The position numbers were made by a program, and so were the translations under genes. 64,000 nt of DNA from Planctomycetaceae bacterium. GTDB taxonomy: Bacteria; Planctomycetota; UBA1135; GCA-002686595. The notes under the pieces are model-generated. The model saw only the letters and a program-made list of their open reading frames with translations. It did not search any database and was not told where the DNA came from. This document shows positions 7,918 to 16,765 of the stretch, piece by piece (the first letter of the stretch is position 1; each line of letters starts with the position of its first letter). The stretch is from the NCBI GenBank assembly GCA_011525785.1, contig WYBT01000052.1, positions 1-64,000 of the forward strand. The letters run 5' to 3'.

Positions 7918-8691
7918 TCAGCGGTTGGCCGCGGCGACGAGGCGGCGATAGAACTCGAGCCCCTCGCCGCTGGGGCGCGGCGCGCTGCGAGTCCAGTGCG
8001 GGTGGTTCCACGGCGCGACGTTGCGCTCGGGGTGCGGCATGAGGCCGAACACCCGACCGGTGGGGTCGCACAGGCCGGCGATGGCGTCGGTCGAACCGTT
8101 GGGCAGTTGCGGATACTCGGCGGCGCCGCCCTCGCGCGTGACGTAGCGCAGTGCGATCTGCCCGCGCTGGCGCAGGCGCTCGAGCGCTTGCGTGTCCTTG
8201 AACATCAGGCGGCCTTCGCCGTGCGCGACGGGCGTCGGCCACAGCGCTCCCGCGTCGAGCCACGCACAGGCGCTGGGCTCGTTGCGCAGCGTGATCCAGC
8301 GGCACTCGTAGTGGCCGGAGACGTTGGCGGTCAGCGCGATGGTGCGCTCGCTGGGACGCGCGCTCACGCCTTCGAGCAGCCCGGTGTCGACCAGCACCTG
8401 GAAGCCGTTGCACACGCCGAGCACATAGCCGCCGCGCGCGACGAAGCTCGCCAGCGCCTCGCCGAGGAAGCAGCGCAGCTCGAAACCCAGCACGCGACCG
8501 GCGGCGATGTCGTCGCCGTAGCTGAAGCCGCCCGGCAACACTAGCAAGGAGTAGTCGTCCAGGCGCGCGGGCGCGTCGACGAGCTGCTGGACGTGCAGCA
8601 AGTCAGGCTTGGCGCCGGCCTGCTCGAGCGCGAGCAGCGTTTCGCGCTCGCAGTTGACGCCTGCGGCGCGCAGCACGAGTGCGCGGGTCAT
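7918..8691 (-). CDS. purQ: Phosphoribosylformylglycinamidine synthase, glutaminase subunit
   Basis: PurQ supplies ammonia from glutamine to PurL in the fourth step of purine synthesis. The 257-aa class I amidotransferase shows LVLPGGFSYGDD, the nucleophile elbow GVCNGFQVL (catalytic Cys) and the His/Glu part of the triad in GLMPHPERN. The ATG at 8691 starts MTRALVLRAAGVNCERETL and overlaps the purL stop as ATGA, so the subunits are translationally coupled. PurS is not a separate gene here; its equivalent is fused to PurL. Confidence 0.96.
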   Translation of the reverse strand: MTRALVLRAAGVNCERETLLALEQAGAKPDLLHVQQLVDAPARLDDYSLLVLPGGFSYGDDIAAGRVLGFELRCFLGEALASFVARGGYVLGVCNGFQVLVDTGLLEGVSARPSERTIALTANVSGHYECRWITLRNEPSACAWLDAGALWPTPVAHGEGRLMFKDTQALERLRQRGQIALRYVTREGGAAEYPQLPNGSTDAIAGLCDPTGRVFGLMPHPERNVAPWNHPHWTRSAPRPSGEGLEFYRRLVAAANR

Positions 8692-11639
8692 CCCTGGAAC
8701 CCTCCCTGGTGTGCGGAGCGCAGTTGGCTGAGCGCGAGGTCGACGATGGGGCGCGATCCGTTCGTGATCACGAGCCTGGGCTCGCTCTGCACGGCGCCAA
8801 CTCGCGCGAGGTCCACGCCCTCCAGCGCGCGCTCGAACTCCGCTGCACGCTGCGGCTCGACCTCGACCAGGAAGCGCGTGCACGATTCGGAGAACAGCGC
8901 GAGCGCGTCGCGATCGACTCGCGCCGCATCGAAGGCGCCGAGCGCGATCGGCGCGAGGTCCAGGCGCGCGCCGAGCTCGCCGGCGAAGGCCATTTCCGCT
9001 GCAGCGACGGCCAGTCCGCCTTCGGACAGGTCGTGGCACGCGCGCACCAGACCGCTGGCGATCGCGCCGTGCAACGAGCGCAAAGTGCGCGGCGCGAGCG
9101 CGAGATCGGGGCGCGGCGTGCGGCCGCTGTCGAGGCCGAGCTGCGCGAAGTACTGCGAGCCGCCGAACTCGACGTGCGTCATGCCGACGAGGTACAGCAG
9201 GTTGCCCGCGCGCTTGAGGTCCATCGAGACCGTGTGCGCGACATCCGGAACGATCGAGAGCGCGGAGACGTACAGCGTCGGCGGGATCGAGATCACGCCG
9301 TCCGCGGTGCGGAACTCGTTGTTCAGGCTGTCCTTGCCCGAGATGAACGGCGTCTGGAACGCGACGGCCGCGGCGTAGCAACCGCGCGAGGCTTCGACGA
9401 GCGCGCCGAGCTGCTCGGGCCGCTTGCAGTTGCCCCACGAGAAGTTGTCGAGGATCGCGGTGTGCGACGGGTCGCCGCCGACCGCCACGACGTTGCGCAG
9501 CGCTTCGTCGATCGCGGCGCACGCCATGGCGTAGGGATCGCGCAGGCCGTACTCCGGGTTCGCGCCGCAGCCCAGCGCGATCCCGCGGCGCGAGTTCGCC
9601 AGCGGTTGGAGCACGGCCGCGTCGCCCGGTCCGTCGTCGCGCTCGCCGCACAGTGCGCCCAGCACGCGCATGCCCTGCACTTCGTGGTCGTACTGACGCA
9701 CGATCCACTCCTTACTGGCGATGTTGGGCGCGCTCAGCAAGGCGAGCGTCATGGCGTTGGCGTCGCCGCAGCGCGGGCAGCCCTCGTCGGACTCGAGCAC
9801 GCTCGGCCGGGTGGCTTTGCGCAGCGGGCGCGGCGCGCCTTCGTGGAGGAAGTGCATGTCGAGTTCCGCCACGCGCTCGCCGGCGTAGGTCAGCTCGAGC
9901 TTGCCGTTCGCGGTGAACTCGCCGATGGCCGTCGCCTCGCAACCTTCCGCGCGGAACACCTCGAGCAGCGCGTCGAGCTTTTCGCGCGCCACGGCCAGGA
10001 CCATGCGCTCCTGCGCTTCGCTGATCCAGATTTCGGCCGGCGACAGGCCCGGGTACTTGAGCGGCACGCGCTCGAGTTCGACGCGTGCGCCGCAGTCCGC
10101 GCCCATCTCGCCGACGGCCGACGAGAGTCCGCCCGCGCCGCAGTCGGTCACCGCCCGGTACAGCCGCGCATCGCGTGCGCGCAGCAACGCGTCGGTCACA
10201 CGCTTCTCGGTGATCGGGTCGCCGATCTGCACTGCCGAGCTGGAGACCGACTGGGACTCATCGTGCAGCTCGAGCGAGGAGAACGTCGCGCCGTGGATCC
10301 CGTCGCGTCCGGTGCGGCCGCCGACCACGACGATCGCGTCGCCGGGCAGCACTTCCTTGTGCGTGCAGTCGGACGGCATCAAGCCGACGCAACCGGCGTA
10401 CACCAGCGGGTTGCCGACGTAGCGCGGATGGAACCACACGCCGCCGTTGACGGTGGGGATGCCCATGCGATTGCCGTAGTCGCGCACGCCGGCCACGACG
10501 CCGCGCAGGATGCGGCGCGGGTGCATGCAGCCCTTGGGCAAGTTCTCGGCCGCGAGATCGGGCGGGCCGACGAAGAACGCGTCGGTGTTGGCGATGGGCT
10601 TGGCGCCGAGGCCGACGCCGAGGATGTCGCGGATCACTCCGCCCACGCCCGTGCCAGCGCCGCCGTACGGATCGATCGCGCTGGGGTGGTTGTGGGTCTC
10701 GACCTTGAAGCACACGTTCCAACCCGGCGCGAACTCGATCACTCCGGCGTTGTCGTGGAACACGCTCACGCACCAGGGCTTGGCGAGTTCGAGCGTGGCC
10801 GCCTTGATCGTGCGCTTGAGCAGGTTGTCGATGCGCTCACCGTCGTAGTCGATCACGCCGGTGAAGGTCTTGTGCTTGCAGTGCTCGCTCCATGTCTGCG
10901 CGAGCGTTTCGAGCTCCGCCAAGGTCGGCTCGCGGCCCTGCTCGCGGTAGTGCGCCTGGATCGCGCGCATCTCGTCGAGCGAAAGACTGAGCTGTCCTTC
11001 GCGCGAGAGCTGCTCGAGCTGCTCGTCCTGCGAGTCGCGCAACGGAACGTGCTGGACGATGCGCACGGCGCCTGCGCTGGGGAAATCGAAGTGCAGCGCG
11101 TCGTCGTCGACGTAGATCTCGTCGACGACATCGTTGGCGAACACCTCGCGCGCCGCGGCAGCGAGAGCGTCGCGGCTGAGATCGCTGTCCACTTCCCAGG
11201 CGGCGAAGGTGAGCACGCGCACCGCGCGCTCGCCGCGCAGTTCACGATTCTGGCGCGCGACGGCGGCTTCGATCGTGAGCGCGCAGGGATCCATCACGCC
11301 GCGCCGGCGCATGACGACGATGCGCTGCACGCGCGACTTCGCGCGCTGGGGCCAGGCGCCCGGCGCCGTCAGCTCGGCGCGCTCGAGCACGGGGTCGACC
11401 AGCAGTTGCGCGCTCAGGCGCTCGACCTGCGCCGCGTCGAGCGTGGGGGACAGCAGGTAGCCGCGCCCGCGGCGGATCGAGCGCACGCCGCGCACGCCGA
11501 CCTCGGCCAGCGCCCGGACCGCCGCCTGACCGGCCGGGTCGTCGATTTCCGGGCGCCGGAAGACCTCCACGCGCCAAGCGCGCGGGGGGGCCGCGGTCGT
11601 ATTCGAAACGCTGCTCTTCAATGAGACCGGGGACGCCAC
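8688..11639 (-). CDS. purL: Phosphoribosylformylglycinamidine synthase PurL with two N-terminal PurS-like domains
   Basis: The 983-aa protein makes FGAM from FGAR using ATP and PurQ-derived ammonia. Its PurL core shows WSEHCKHKTF (about residue 250), ETHNHPSAIDPYGGAGTGVG and RDGIHGATFSS. Ahead of the core, residues about 22-92 (WRVEVFRRPEIDDPAG to LLVDPVLERAEL) match the PurS pattern of a strand, then DP.G, then LL.NP..E. Residues about 104-187 (IVVMRRRGVMDPCALTI to FANDVVDEIYVDDD) look like a second PurS copy. A PurS dimer is therefore fused to PurL. The start is a GTG at 11639; a shorter start cannot be excluded because the first 20 residues are not conserved. purL is the first gene of the purL-purQ operon. 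Confidence 0.95.
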   Translation of the reverse strand: MASPVSLKSSVSNTTAAPPRAWRVEVFRRPEIDDPAGQAAVRALAEVGVRGVRSIRRGRGYLLSPTLDAAQVERLSAQLLVDPVLERAELTAPGAWPQRAKSRVQRIVVMRRRGVMDPCALTIEAAVARQNRELRGERAVRVLTFAAWEVDSDLSRDALAAAAREVFANDVVDEIYVDDDALHFDFPSAGAVRIVQHVPLRDSQDEQLEQLSREGQLSLSLDEMRAIQAHYREQGREPTLAELETLAQTWSEHCKHKTFTGVIDYDGERIDNLLKRTIKAATLELAKPWCVSVFHDNAGVIEFAPGWNVCFKVETHNHPSAIDPYGGAGTGVGGVIRDILGVGLGAKPIANTDAFFVGPPDLAAENLPKGCMHPRRILRGVVAGVRDYGNRMGIPTVNGGVWFHPRYVGNPLVYAGCVGLMPSDCTHKEVLPGDAIVVVGGRTGRDGIHGATFSSLELHDESQSVSSSAVQIGDPITEKRVTDALLRARDARLYRAVTDCGAGGLSSAVGEMGADCGARVELERVPLKYPGLSPAEIWISEAQERMVLAVAREKLDALLEVFRAEGCEATAIGEFTANGKLELTYAGERVAELDMHFLHEGAPRPLRKATRPSVLESDEGCPRCGDANAMTLALLSAPNIASKEWIVRQYDHEVQGMRVLGALCGERDDGPGDAAVLQPLANSRRGIALGCGANPEYGLRDPYAMACAAIDEALRNVVAVGGDPSHTAILDNFSWGNCKRPEQLGALVEASRGCYAAAVAFQTPFISGKDSLNNEFRTADGVISIPPTLYVSALSIVPDVAHTVSMDLKRAGNLLYLVGMTHVEFGGSQYFAQLGLDSGRTPRPDLALAPRTLRSLHGAIASGLVRACHDLSEGGLAVAAAEMAFAGELGARLDLAPIALGAFDAARVDRDALALFSESCTRFLVEVEPQRAAEFERALEGVDLARVGAVQSEPRLVITNGSRPIVDLALSQLRSAHQGGFQG

Positions 11640-11860
11640 GGAAGGGGGGTGGGACGCAAGATGCGGGCGCTTCGACGCCCCTCAACACAACCCGTTGGGC
11701 TCGGTCGCGTCCCAGCGACTCCGAGCCCGCACATGGTAGCGGCGCGCCCGCTCGGCTCCCAAGCCCCCTTTCACTGGAGCGAGCGCGAATCTACCCTGCG
11801 GCTCGATCGCGGTGTCGCGCGCCCATTGGCTGCGCGACAACCCACCGCGGCTCCAACACA

Positions 11861-12862
11861 ATGGCGACCACCGAACGACCTCAGGCGCGCGGCGACGCCG
11901 CCTCCCTGGCCTTCGAGCGACCGATCCGCGAGCTCGAGGCCAAGCTGGCGGAGCTCGAGGCGCTGGCGCTGCGCACGCGGCTGGACATCTCGGGCGAGAT
12001 CGAAGCGCTGCGACGCCAGCACCGCGCCGCGATCGAGTCGAAGTACAAGGACCTCAGCGCCTGGGAGACGGTCAACGTTGCGAGGCACGCCGAGCGACCG
12101 GTGGCCTTGGACTACATCCTCAGCATCACCGACGACTTCGTCGAGCTGTGCGGGGACAAGTACTTCGCCGACGACCAGGCGATCGTCGCGGGCTTCGCGA
12201 CCATGGGCGAGCGGCGAATGCTGCTGGTGGCGCACCGCAAGGGCAAGACGACCAAGGAGCGCATCGCCTGCAACTTCGGCTGCGCGCACCCCGAGGGCTA
12301 TCGCAAGGCGCTGCGCAAGATGAAGCTGGCCGAGAAGCTCGGCCTGCCGATCGTCACGCTGATCAACACCCCAGGCGCGTACCCCGGGATCGGCGCCGAA
12401 GAGCGCGGCCAGGCGGCGGCCATCGCCGAGAACATCCTGGCCATGATGTCGATCCGCGCGCCCATCCTGTCGATCGTGATCGGCGAGGGCGGGTCGGGCG
12501 GCGCGCTGGGCATCGGCGTCGGCGACCGGGTCTTGATGATGGAGTACTCGTACTACTCGGTCATCAGCCCCGAAGGCTGCGCGGCGATCCTGTGGAAGGA
12601 CGGCGAGCGCAGTCCGGATGCGGCCGAGGCCTTGAAGTTGACCTCGCGTGACTTGACGCGCCTGGGGGTGATCGACGGCGTAATCCCCGAGCCGCTCGGA
12701 GGCGCCCACCGCGCGCCCACGGTGGCCATGGACGAAGTCCGCCGGACCATCCTGCGCGAACTCGAGGCCCTCGAGGCGGCGCCGATCGACGAGCTGATCG
12801 CGGCGCGGCGAAAGAAGTTCCGTCGCATGGGCGTCACGCCGGGGCGTTTCCCCAGCGCCTGA
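11861..12862 (+). CDS. accA: Acetyl-CoA carboxylase carboxyltransferase subunit alpha
   Basis: AccA with AccD transfers carboxyl groups from biotin carboxyl carrier protein to acetyl-CoA, making malonyl-CoA for fatty acid synthesis. The 333-aa length fits the family. Visible features are the N-terminal coiled segment (FERPIRELEAKLAELEAL), the crotonase-fold motifs GCAHPEGYRKALRKMKLAEK and TPGAYPGIGAEERGQAAAIA, and the oxyanion-region glycines in GEGGSGGALGIGVGD. The ATG at 11861 follows CCAACACA with no strong Shine-Dalgarno. Translation further upstream is possible but not conserved. accD is not in the window. Confidence 0.96.
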   Translation: MATTERPQARGDAASLAFERPIRELEAKLAELEALALRTRLDISGEIEALRRQHRAAIESKYKDLSAWETVNVARHAERPVALDYILSITDDFVELCGDKYFADDQAIVAGFATMGERRMLLVAHRKGKTTKERIACNFGCAHPEGYRKALRKMKLAEKLGLPIVTLINTPGAYPGIGAEERGQAAAIAENILAMMSIRAPILSIVIGEGGSGGALGIGVGDRVLMMEYSYYSVISPEGCAAILWKDGERSPDAAEALKLTSRDLTRLGVIDGVIPEPLGGAHRAPTVAMDEVRRTILRELEALEAAPIDELIAARRKKFRRMGVTPGRFPSA

Positions 12863-12866
12863 TCGC

Positions 12867-12900
12867 CCGAGGGCGCGCTGGGCCGCGGCTGCGCCCTCGG
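12867..12900 (+). terminator. Hairpin after accA
   Basis: CCGAGGGCGC pairs perfectly with GCGCCCTCGG (10 bp) around a 14-base GC-rich loop, five bases after the accA stop. There is no T-tract, so it may be a weak or factor-assisted terminator. Confidence 0.45.
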
Positions 12901-13031
12901 TCCGCGATCGAATCGGCTCGCTTGGCGCGCTCGCGCCAACATGCGATCGTCTGAACCGTAGTCGCAGGTCCCGCAGGCGGCGGCGTAGCGTCCGGATTGG
13001 CGCCGGTCTCGCCGTGCTGCGGACCTCCGCC

Positions 13032-13811
13032 ATGCAATCCGCCCTCGCGATGGAGCGTCCCGCGCCCCCTGCTTCGACCGCCGCTAGCGCGTCGTCCGCC
13101 GACGAGCACGGCCAGAGCGGCTCCGGCGCTCTTGCGCCCCTTGCGCCCGATCCGCAGGAGCGCGAGTGGATCGAGCGCGCGCAGCGCGGCGACGGCGACG
13201 CCTTTCGCGAGTTGGTCGAGCGCCATCAGCAGCGCGCATTCCGCATCGCGCGGCACCTGACGCCCAACGACGAAGACGCGCGCGACCTGGTGCAGGAGGC
13301 CTTCCTGCGGGTCTTCCGCAACATCGAGCGCTTCGACTTCGAGCACAGCTTCTCGACCTGGTTGCACCGCATCGTCACCAACCTCGCCATCGACCATCTG
13401 CGCCGCCGGCGCGTGGTGGCCAAGGGCCTGGGCGGGACGTCGGAGGCGGAGGAGTTCGAGAGCGAGTTCGATCCCCTCGACCCACGCGCGGCGACGCCTG
13501 CCGACCGACTCGATGCCGCGGAGACCGGGCGCAAGGTGCGCGAGTGCATCGCCGCCCTGGCGCCGCACTTCCAGTCGGTTCTGCTGCTGCGCGAGATCGA
13601 GGGACTGCCCTGCAACGAGATCGCCAAGCTGGTCGGCGCGACGCACGTCACCGTGCGCTGGCGGCTGCACCGGGGACGCAAGTTGTTTCAAGAAGAGTGG
13701 GAGCGACGCGAACGCGCCGAGGACTCCTCGCGCGCGGGTTCGGCTTCGCGGGCGGCACAAACGCCGCGCGGCGTTCGAGGATCGGCGCTTCCGCCGGAGG
13801 TGGATCAATGA
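13032..13811 (+). CDS. ECF-type RNA polymerase sigma factor (RpoE-like)
   Basis: The 259-aa protein has an Ala/Ser-rich N-terminal tail of about 35 residues, then sigma region 2 (GDGDAFRELVERHQQRAFRI, DARDLVQEAFLRVFRNIERF, FSTWLHRIVTNLAIDHLRRR) and region 4 (HFQSVLLLREIEGLPCNEIA, VTVRWRLHRGRKLF). The start is the ATG at 13032; a GTG at 13014 is also in frame. The stop overlaps the anti-sigma gene as ATGA, a typical coupled sigma/anti-sigma arrangement. The operon continues with a PDZ protein. It is probably released under envelope stress; targets are unknown. Confidence 0.93.
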   Translation: MQSALAMERPAPPASTAASASSADEHGQSGSGALAPLAPDPQEREWIERAQRGDGDAFRELVERHQQRAFRIARHLTPNDEDARDLVQEAFLRVFRNIERFDFEHSFSTWLHRIVTNLAIDHLRRRRVVAKGLGGTSEAEEFESEFDPLDPRAATPADRLDAAETGRKVRECIAALAPHFQSVLLLREIEGLPCNEIAKLVGATHVTVRWRLHRGRKLFQEEWERRERAEDSSRAGSASRAAQTPRGVRGSALPPEVDQ

Positions 13812-14581
13812 TGGATGAACTGGGACCGGATTGCGCTCCGATCGAAGCCTGCTTGCCGCTGATGGTTGGCGGCGAACTCGAGCAGCCGTTGGCGGAACAG
13901 GTTCACGCACACGTGGAGCGTTGCGCGCGCTGCCGCGGCAGCCTGCGGGCGCTGGAGTCGGCCCTCGCGCACCTCGCAGGCGCGCGCCGTCGCGTCGACC
14001 CGCAGGTGAACCTCTGGCCGGCCCTGGAGCGGGAGCTGATCTCCGCCGGGCGCATCGTTGCGACGCCGACCGCGCGCGCGAGCGACGCGCTCGGACGTGC
14101 ACCCGTCTCGGTCGGGGCGTCCGAAGCTGCGGCCGAGCGGAGCGCCACGTCAGCGGGCCTCTCCGGGCGCAGCAACTGGTTGCGCCGCGCGGCCTTCCTG
14201 GCGGCCGCGGCGAGTCTGGCCCTCGTGGCTTGGCGGATGACCCGCCCCTCCGCGCCGGGCTCAGGACCCTCAGGGGTTCAGCGCGACTTCGCGGTCGCGG
14301 CGGAACCGCGCGCTGGCGTCCAAACTTCGCAGGCGGGTGCGCCGTCGCGCGGCGAGTTCGCGCTGGTCGGCAACGATTCGCTCGGTGGGGCGCTCGGCGC
14401 TCCCACCGTCGGCGCGAACTCCGAACAGAGCCTCGCCGTGGGTCCGCTGAGTGTCCCCGTGGGAGCGGGCGCAGCCGGGTTGCGTCGACTGGGCGTCGAC
14501 GAGCCGCTGCTGCGCGATTCGATCGACCCGCACGGCTCGGGCGGTGACTACTCGCTCGCCGGGAGCCGCGGTTTGAGGTGA
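13808..14581 (+). CDS. Zinc-finger anti-sigma factor, single-pass membrane protein
   Basis: The 257-aa protein begins MMDELGPDCAPIEACLPLMV. It carries the ZAS zinc motif H-x3-C-x2-C (HVERCARC) near residues 35-42, which binds ECF sigma factors at the membrane. A transmembrane segment (AAFLAAAASLALVAW) lies near residues 125-140, followed by a Gly/Ser/Ala-rich extracytoplasmic tail of about 115 residues with no recognised domain. The ATG at 13808 overlaps the sigma stop. The expected role is holding the adjacent sigma factor until proteolysis or another signal releases it. No site-1 protease gene is adjacent. Confidence 0.88.
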   Translation: MMDELGPDCAPIEACLPLMVGGELEQPLAEQVHAHVERCARCRGSLRALESALAHLAGARRRVDPQVNLWPALERELISAGRIVATPTARASDALGRAPVSVGASEAAAERSATSAGLSGRSNWLRRAAFLAAAASLALVAWRMTRPSAPGSGPSGVQRDFAVAAEPRAGVQTSQAGAPSRGEFALVGNDSLGGALGAPTVGANSEQSLAVGPLSVPVGAGAAGLRRLGVDEPLLRDSIDPHGSGGDYSLAGSRGLR

Positions 14582-14632
14582 GCGTGCACTGAGGAACGGG
14601 GCGCCGTTCGAGCGCCCGGGAGTGCTTTGGCC

Positions 14633-15712
14633 ATGAAGTTCGAGTTGCTCTTGGCGTCCGTGGCGGCGAGCACCGCGCTCGCCCCGCAGGACTCGACGGC
14701 CGGCGGCGGACTTGTCCGTGTTCCGGCTCAATCCGGCCCCGATCGCGCGGCGATCCGCCTCGACAGCGGCTCCCAGAGCGCGGAGGAGCCCTTCGATCCC
14801 GCGCATTGGCAGGAGCGCCTGTCAGCGCGCGATCTCGATCAGCGCATGTTCGCCTTCGAGCAACTGGGCGAGCGGGCCGCGGCCGACCCGTCGATCCGCG
14901 CGCAGCTCGAAGCCTGGTCGCGCGGCGCCGACGAACTGGCCTGGACCGCGCGTCTGCTGCTTCGGGACCTCGAACGCGGCGGGCCGAGAGCGGCGCAGCG
15001 CCCGCGCCGTGGCCTGTGGCGCATCGAGCCGTTCTCAGCCGAGCCTTGGGCCGACCTCGAGCGGCGACTCGACGAGCTGTGGAAGCTGCACGACAGCGGC
15101 CGCGGCCTGTGGAGCCTTCCCGCACCCGGCGGCGGGAGTTCGTCGCAGAGCACCCAGGTCGAAGTGGGGCCGCAGGGTGTCAAGGTGCGCGTGACCGAAG
15201 AAGTCGACGGCCAGCCGACGACGCGCGAGTACAGCGCCGCCTCCCTCGATGAACTGCTCGCGGCCCATCCGGAGCTGCGCGGCCGGATCGGAGTCGGGGG
15301 CGCGGCGCCGTCGGGGCCGATGTTCGGTCCGCGCTTCGACTGGTTCCTGCGCGACCCGCGCGGAGGCGCCGGTCCGGATCCGACGGATGCGATGCGCGGA
15401 ACGGTTCGCACCGACATCCTCGGAGTCGTGCTCGAGGAACTGAGCGCCGAGCAGCGCCGCGATCTGGGGGTGGCGGACGGGATCGGGCTGCGCATCGCAC
15501 GCGTCGAGTCCGGCACGATCGCCGAGCGCCTGGGGCTCAAGAGCGGACACATCCTGCTCGAGCTCGACGGGCAGGCGGTTCGAAGTCGCGACGACGTGAC
15601 GGCGCGGATCCGCGCCCGTGAGAAGAGCGCCGAAGTGCGAGCGGTGTACCTCGACCGATGGGGGCAACGGCACGAGGCCCGCTGGCGCGAGCAGGACGCG
15701 CGCGAGATCTGA
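14633..15712 (+). CDS. Secreted PDZ-domain protein
   Basis: The 359-aa protein starts at ATG 14633 with a signal-like MKFELLLASVAASTALA. A charged helical region (DQRMFAFEQLGERAAADPSI) and a Pro/Gly linker follow. The C-terminal PDZ domain (about 250-350) shows DGIGLRIARVESGTIAERLG and LKSGHILLELDGQAVRSRDD. No Ser/His/Asp protease triad is visible, so it looks like a PDZ-only sensor or scaffold. It lies 51 bp after the anti-sigma gene on the same strand and could sense misfolded envelope proteins for that system, as PDZ domains do in RseP/DegS pathways. That role is inference. Confidence 0.8.
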   Translation: MKFELLLASVAASTALAPQDSTAGGGLVRVPAQSGPDRAAIRLDSGSQSAEEPFDPAHWQERLSARDLDQRMFAFEQLGERAAADPSIRAQLEAWSRGADELAWTARLLLRDLERGGPRAAQRPRRGLWRIEPFSAEPWADLERRLDELWKLHDSGRGLWSLPAPGGGSSSQSTQVEVGPQGVKVRVTEEVDGQPTTREYSAASLDELLAAHPELRGRIGVGGAAPSGPMFGPRFDWFLRDPRGGAGPDPTDAMRGTVRTDILGVVLEELSAEQRRDLGVADGIGLRIARVESGTIAERLGLKSGHILLELDGQAVRSRDDVTARIRAREKSAEVRAVYLDRWGQRHEARWREQDAREI

Positions 15713-15743
15713 GCGCGGCGCGCGCGCAGCCTCTCGGCGCGTC

Positions 15744-16727
15744 TCAGCCGTTGGCGCGGCCCAGTGCGACCTCGCACTCGCCGAGCAGATCGAGCGCGCG
15801 CTGCACGTCGGGGTGGTCGAGCGCCAGCTCGGAGCGCTTGAGGAACTGCTCGATGTCTGTCCGTGCGCCGTCGTGCTGGCCGAGATCGCGGCGAAGTTGC
15901 GCGCGGCGGCTGTAGATTTCCGCCCGGTTCGGATCGAGTTCCAGCGCGGCATCCAGCTGCGCGATCGCCTCCTGCTTGCGGCCGAGCGTCACGAGCAGAC
16001 CCGAAGCCTGCAAATGCGTCTCGAGCACGAGGCGTTCGCCGCCTGCCAGCAGCCGTCGAATCTCGGACTCCTGGGTAGCGCTCAGGTTCGGTCGGGCGAG
16101 GTCCTGGCGCCAGAAGTCGAGCTCCTGCCGACTCAGCTCGAGCAGCTTCATGGACCACTCGAGCGCGGCCGAGTGGTCGCCGCGCAGAGCTGACACTCGC
16201 TGCAGGCCGTTGATGGCCTGGATGTTCGAGGGCTTGGATGTGATCGCAGCCTGGTAGAGCGAGGCGCTCTCCTCCCAGAACTTGCGCGCTTCCTGGCGCA
16301 GTTCCTCGGCGCGCCGCGCCGGGTCGGCTGCGGGAGTCTGGCGCTTGCCCGCGGCCACTTCCGACGCCGACTCCCAGTACAGGACTCCCTTGCGCTCGAG
16401 CGCCTCGCCCAGGCCGATCTGCGCGCGGTGATCGCCCTCGCGCACGACGCCGCGGAAGATCTTCTCGGCCACCATCACGTCGTCGGCCTTGCCGCGCTTG
16501 ATGTGCGTCCAGCCCTTGATGAGCAGGAGTTCGGACTCGCGCGGGTCGATCGCCAGTCCCAGGTCCGCTTGATGCTCGGCCTGCGCGTAGTCGCCCGAGC
16601 TGAAGAACTTCATCGAGAACTCGCGGTGCAGCTTGAGGCGCTCCTCGGCGCTGGGGCCCTCATCGGTCGCTGAGCAGGCGCACAGCAGCAGGGCGGAGGC
16701 GAGGGCGAGCAAGTGCTTGCGGTTCAT
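15744..16727 (-). CDS. TPR-containing lipoprotein
   Basis: The 327-aa product has a lipoprotein-type signal, MNRKHLLALASALLLCAC, with the lipidated Cys in LCAC. TPR-like pairs follow: EFSMKFFSSGDYAQAEHQAD, LGLAIDPRESELLLIKGWTH, ASLYQAAITSKPSNIQAING and AIAQLDAALELDPNRAEIYS. The role is likely an outer-membrane or periplasmic scaffold; no enzymatic domain is visible. The ATG at 16727 is chosen because it starts the signal. It is 38 bp downstream of the NFACT gene on the same strand and convergent with the PDZ gene. Confidence 0.82.
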   Translation of the reverse strand: MNRKHLLALASALLLCACSATDEGPSAEERLKLHREFSMKFFSSGDYAQAEHQADLGLAIDPRESELLLIKGWTHIKRGKADDVMVAEKIFRGVVREGDHRAQIGLGEALERKGVLYWESASEVAAGKRQTPAADPARRAEELRQEARKFWEESASLYQAAITSKPSNIQAINGLQRVSALRGDHSAALEWSMKLLELSRQELDFWRQDLARPNLSATQESEIRRLLAGGERLVLETHLQASGLLVTLGRKQEAIAQLDAALELDPNRAEIYSRRAQLRRDLGQHDGARTDIEQFLKRSELALDHPDVQRALDLLGECEVALGRANG

Positions 16728-16765
16728 GGCGTGGGGCCGTTGGTGTGGGGACGGCGGGCGGCGGA

